DNA of 64,000 nt, from the NCBI RefSeq assembly GCF_001718795.1, contig NZ_CP013437.1, forward strand, positions 434,001 through 498,000, given 5' to 3'. The notes under the pieces are model-generated. The model saw only the letters and a list, made by a program, of their open reading frames with translations, ran no database searches and was not told where the DNA came from. Within the stretch, counting starts at the first letter, position 1. Every line of letters begins with the position of its first letter. A program made the position numbers and the translations under genes. Source of the DNA: Burkholderia latens. GTDB taxonomy: Bacteria > Pseudomonadota > Gammaproteobacteria > Burkholderiales > Burkholderiaceae. This document shows, one piece after another, positions 62,129-64,000 of this stretch.

Positions 62129-64000
<1,872 letters not shown>

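Overview
The window is a GC-rich, densely coded proteobacterial segment. Gene content and protein style (many LysR regulators, LrgAB/CidAB-type proteins, RND efflux, a hydantoinase/NCS1 pair, separate MsrA and MsrB with DipZ) point to Burkholderia, most likely the B. cepacia complex. The mosaic of regulator-plus-small-operon modules, with no ribosomal or core-replication genes, suits a secondary chromosome or accessory region. Both statements are inferences from gene content. I found no tRNA, rRNA or CRISPR array.

Layout. 0.4-2.6 kb: a DUF2878 membrane protein and a DNA photolyase. 2.7-8 kb: a divergent LysR / dabB-dabA inorganic-carbon uptake module. 8.2-11.8 kb: a 1218-residue CheB-CheR-PAS-kinase-receiver protein. 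12-17.7 kb: a translationally coupled RND efflux operon (adaptor, pump, outer-membrane channel). 17.8-23.7 kb: a five-gene minus-strand operon (2OG-Fe oxygenase, AMP-forming acyl ligase, thermostable-haemolysin-family protein, MFS exporter, DoxX-like protein) closed by a clear terminator and preceded by a LysR gene; it looks like an uncharacterised small-molecule pathway. 23.8-25.3 kb: divergent MarR and alpha/beta hydrolase with a palindromic operator. 25.5-28.5 kb: TetR, AHL-lactonase-like metallohydrolase, a possible 32-residue micropeptide and an MFS transporter, with three copies of one inverted repeat. 28.7-29.8 kb: LrgA/LrgB pair.

29.9-33.1 kb holds small oxidative-stress-type genes (ABM monooxygenase, AhpD-like, BON protein) and a LysR gene. 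33.2-41.3 kb is a long plus-strand run divergent from that LysR: quinone-reductase-like, Yellow/MRJP-like, nitroreductase, EamA transporter, glycine-betaine-binding-like protein, two SDRs and a flavin disulfide reductase. 41.7-46.1 kb: MFS carboxylate-type transporter facing a PAS histidine kinase with two response regulators. 46.3-49.7 kb: two LysR genes and an SDR. 50.2-52.8 kb: a formate/nitrite-family channel gene behind a leader terminator, with a nitrate-sensing ANTAR antiterminator gene just upstream on the same strand. 53.4-57 kb: AraC, PhzF-like, and a wHTH-ATPase that appears truncated next to an IS66 transposase remnant.

57.5-60.7 kb is an exported MsrB / DipZ / MsrA set, equivalent to a split-up Neisseria PilB. 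61-64 kb: a Rieske oxygenase, then dihydropyrimidinase and the end of an NCS1 permease (reductive pyrimidine or hydantoin use), which runs off the window.

The most interesting items are the NIT-ANTAR/leader-terminator/FNT arrangement, the oxygenase-ligase-haemolysin operon, and the repeated operator of the TetR-lactonase module.
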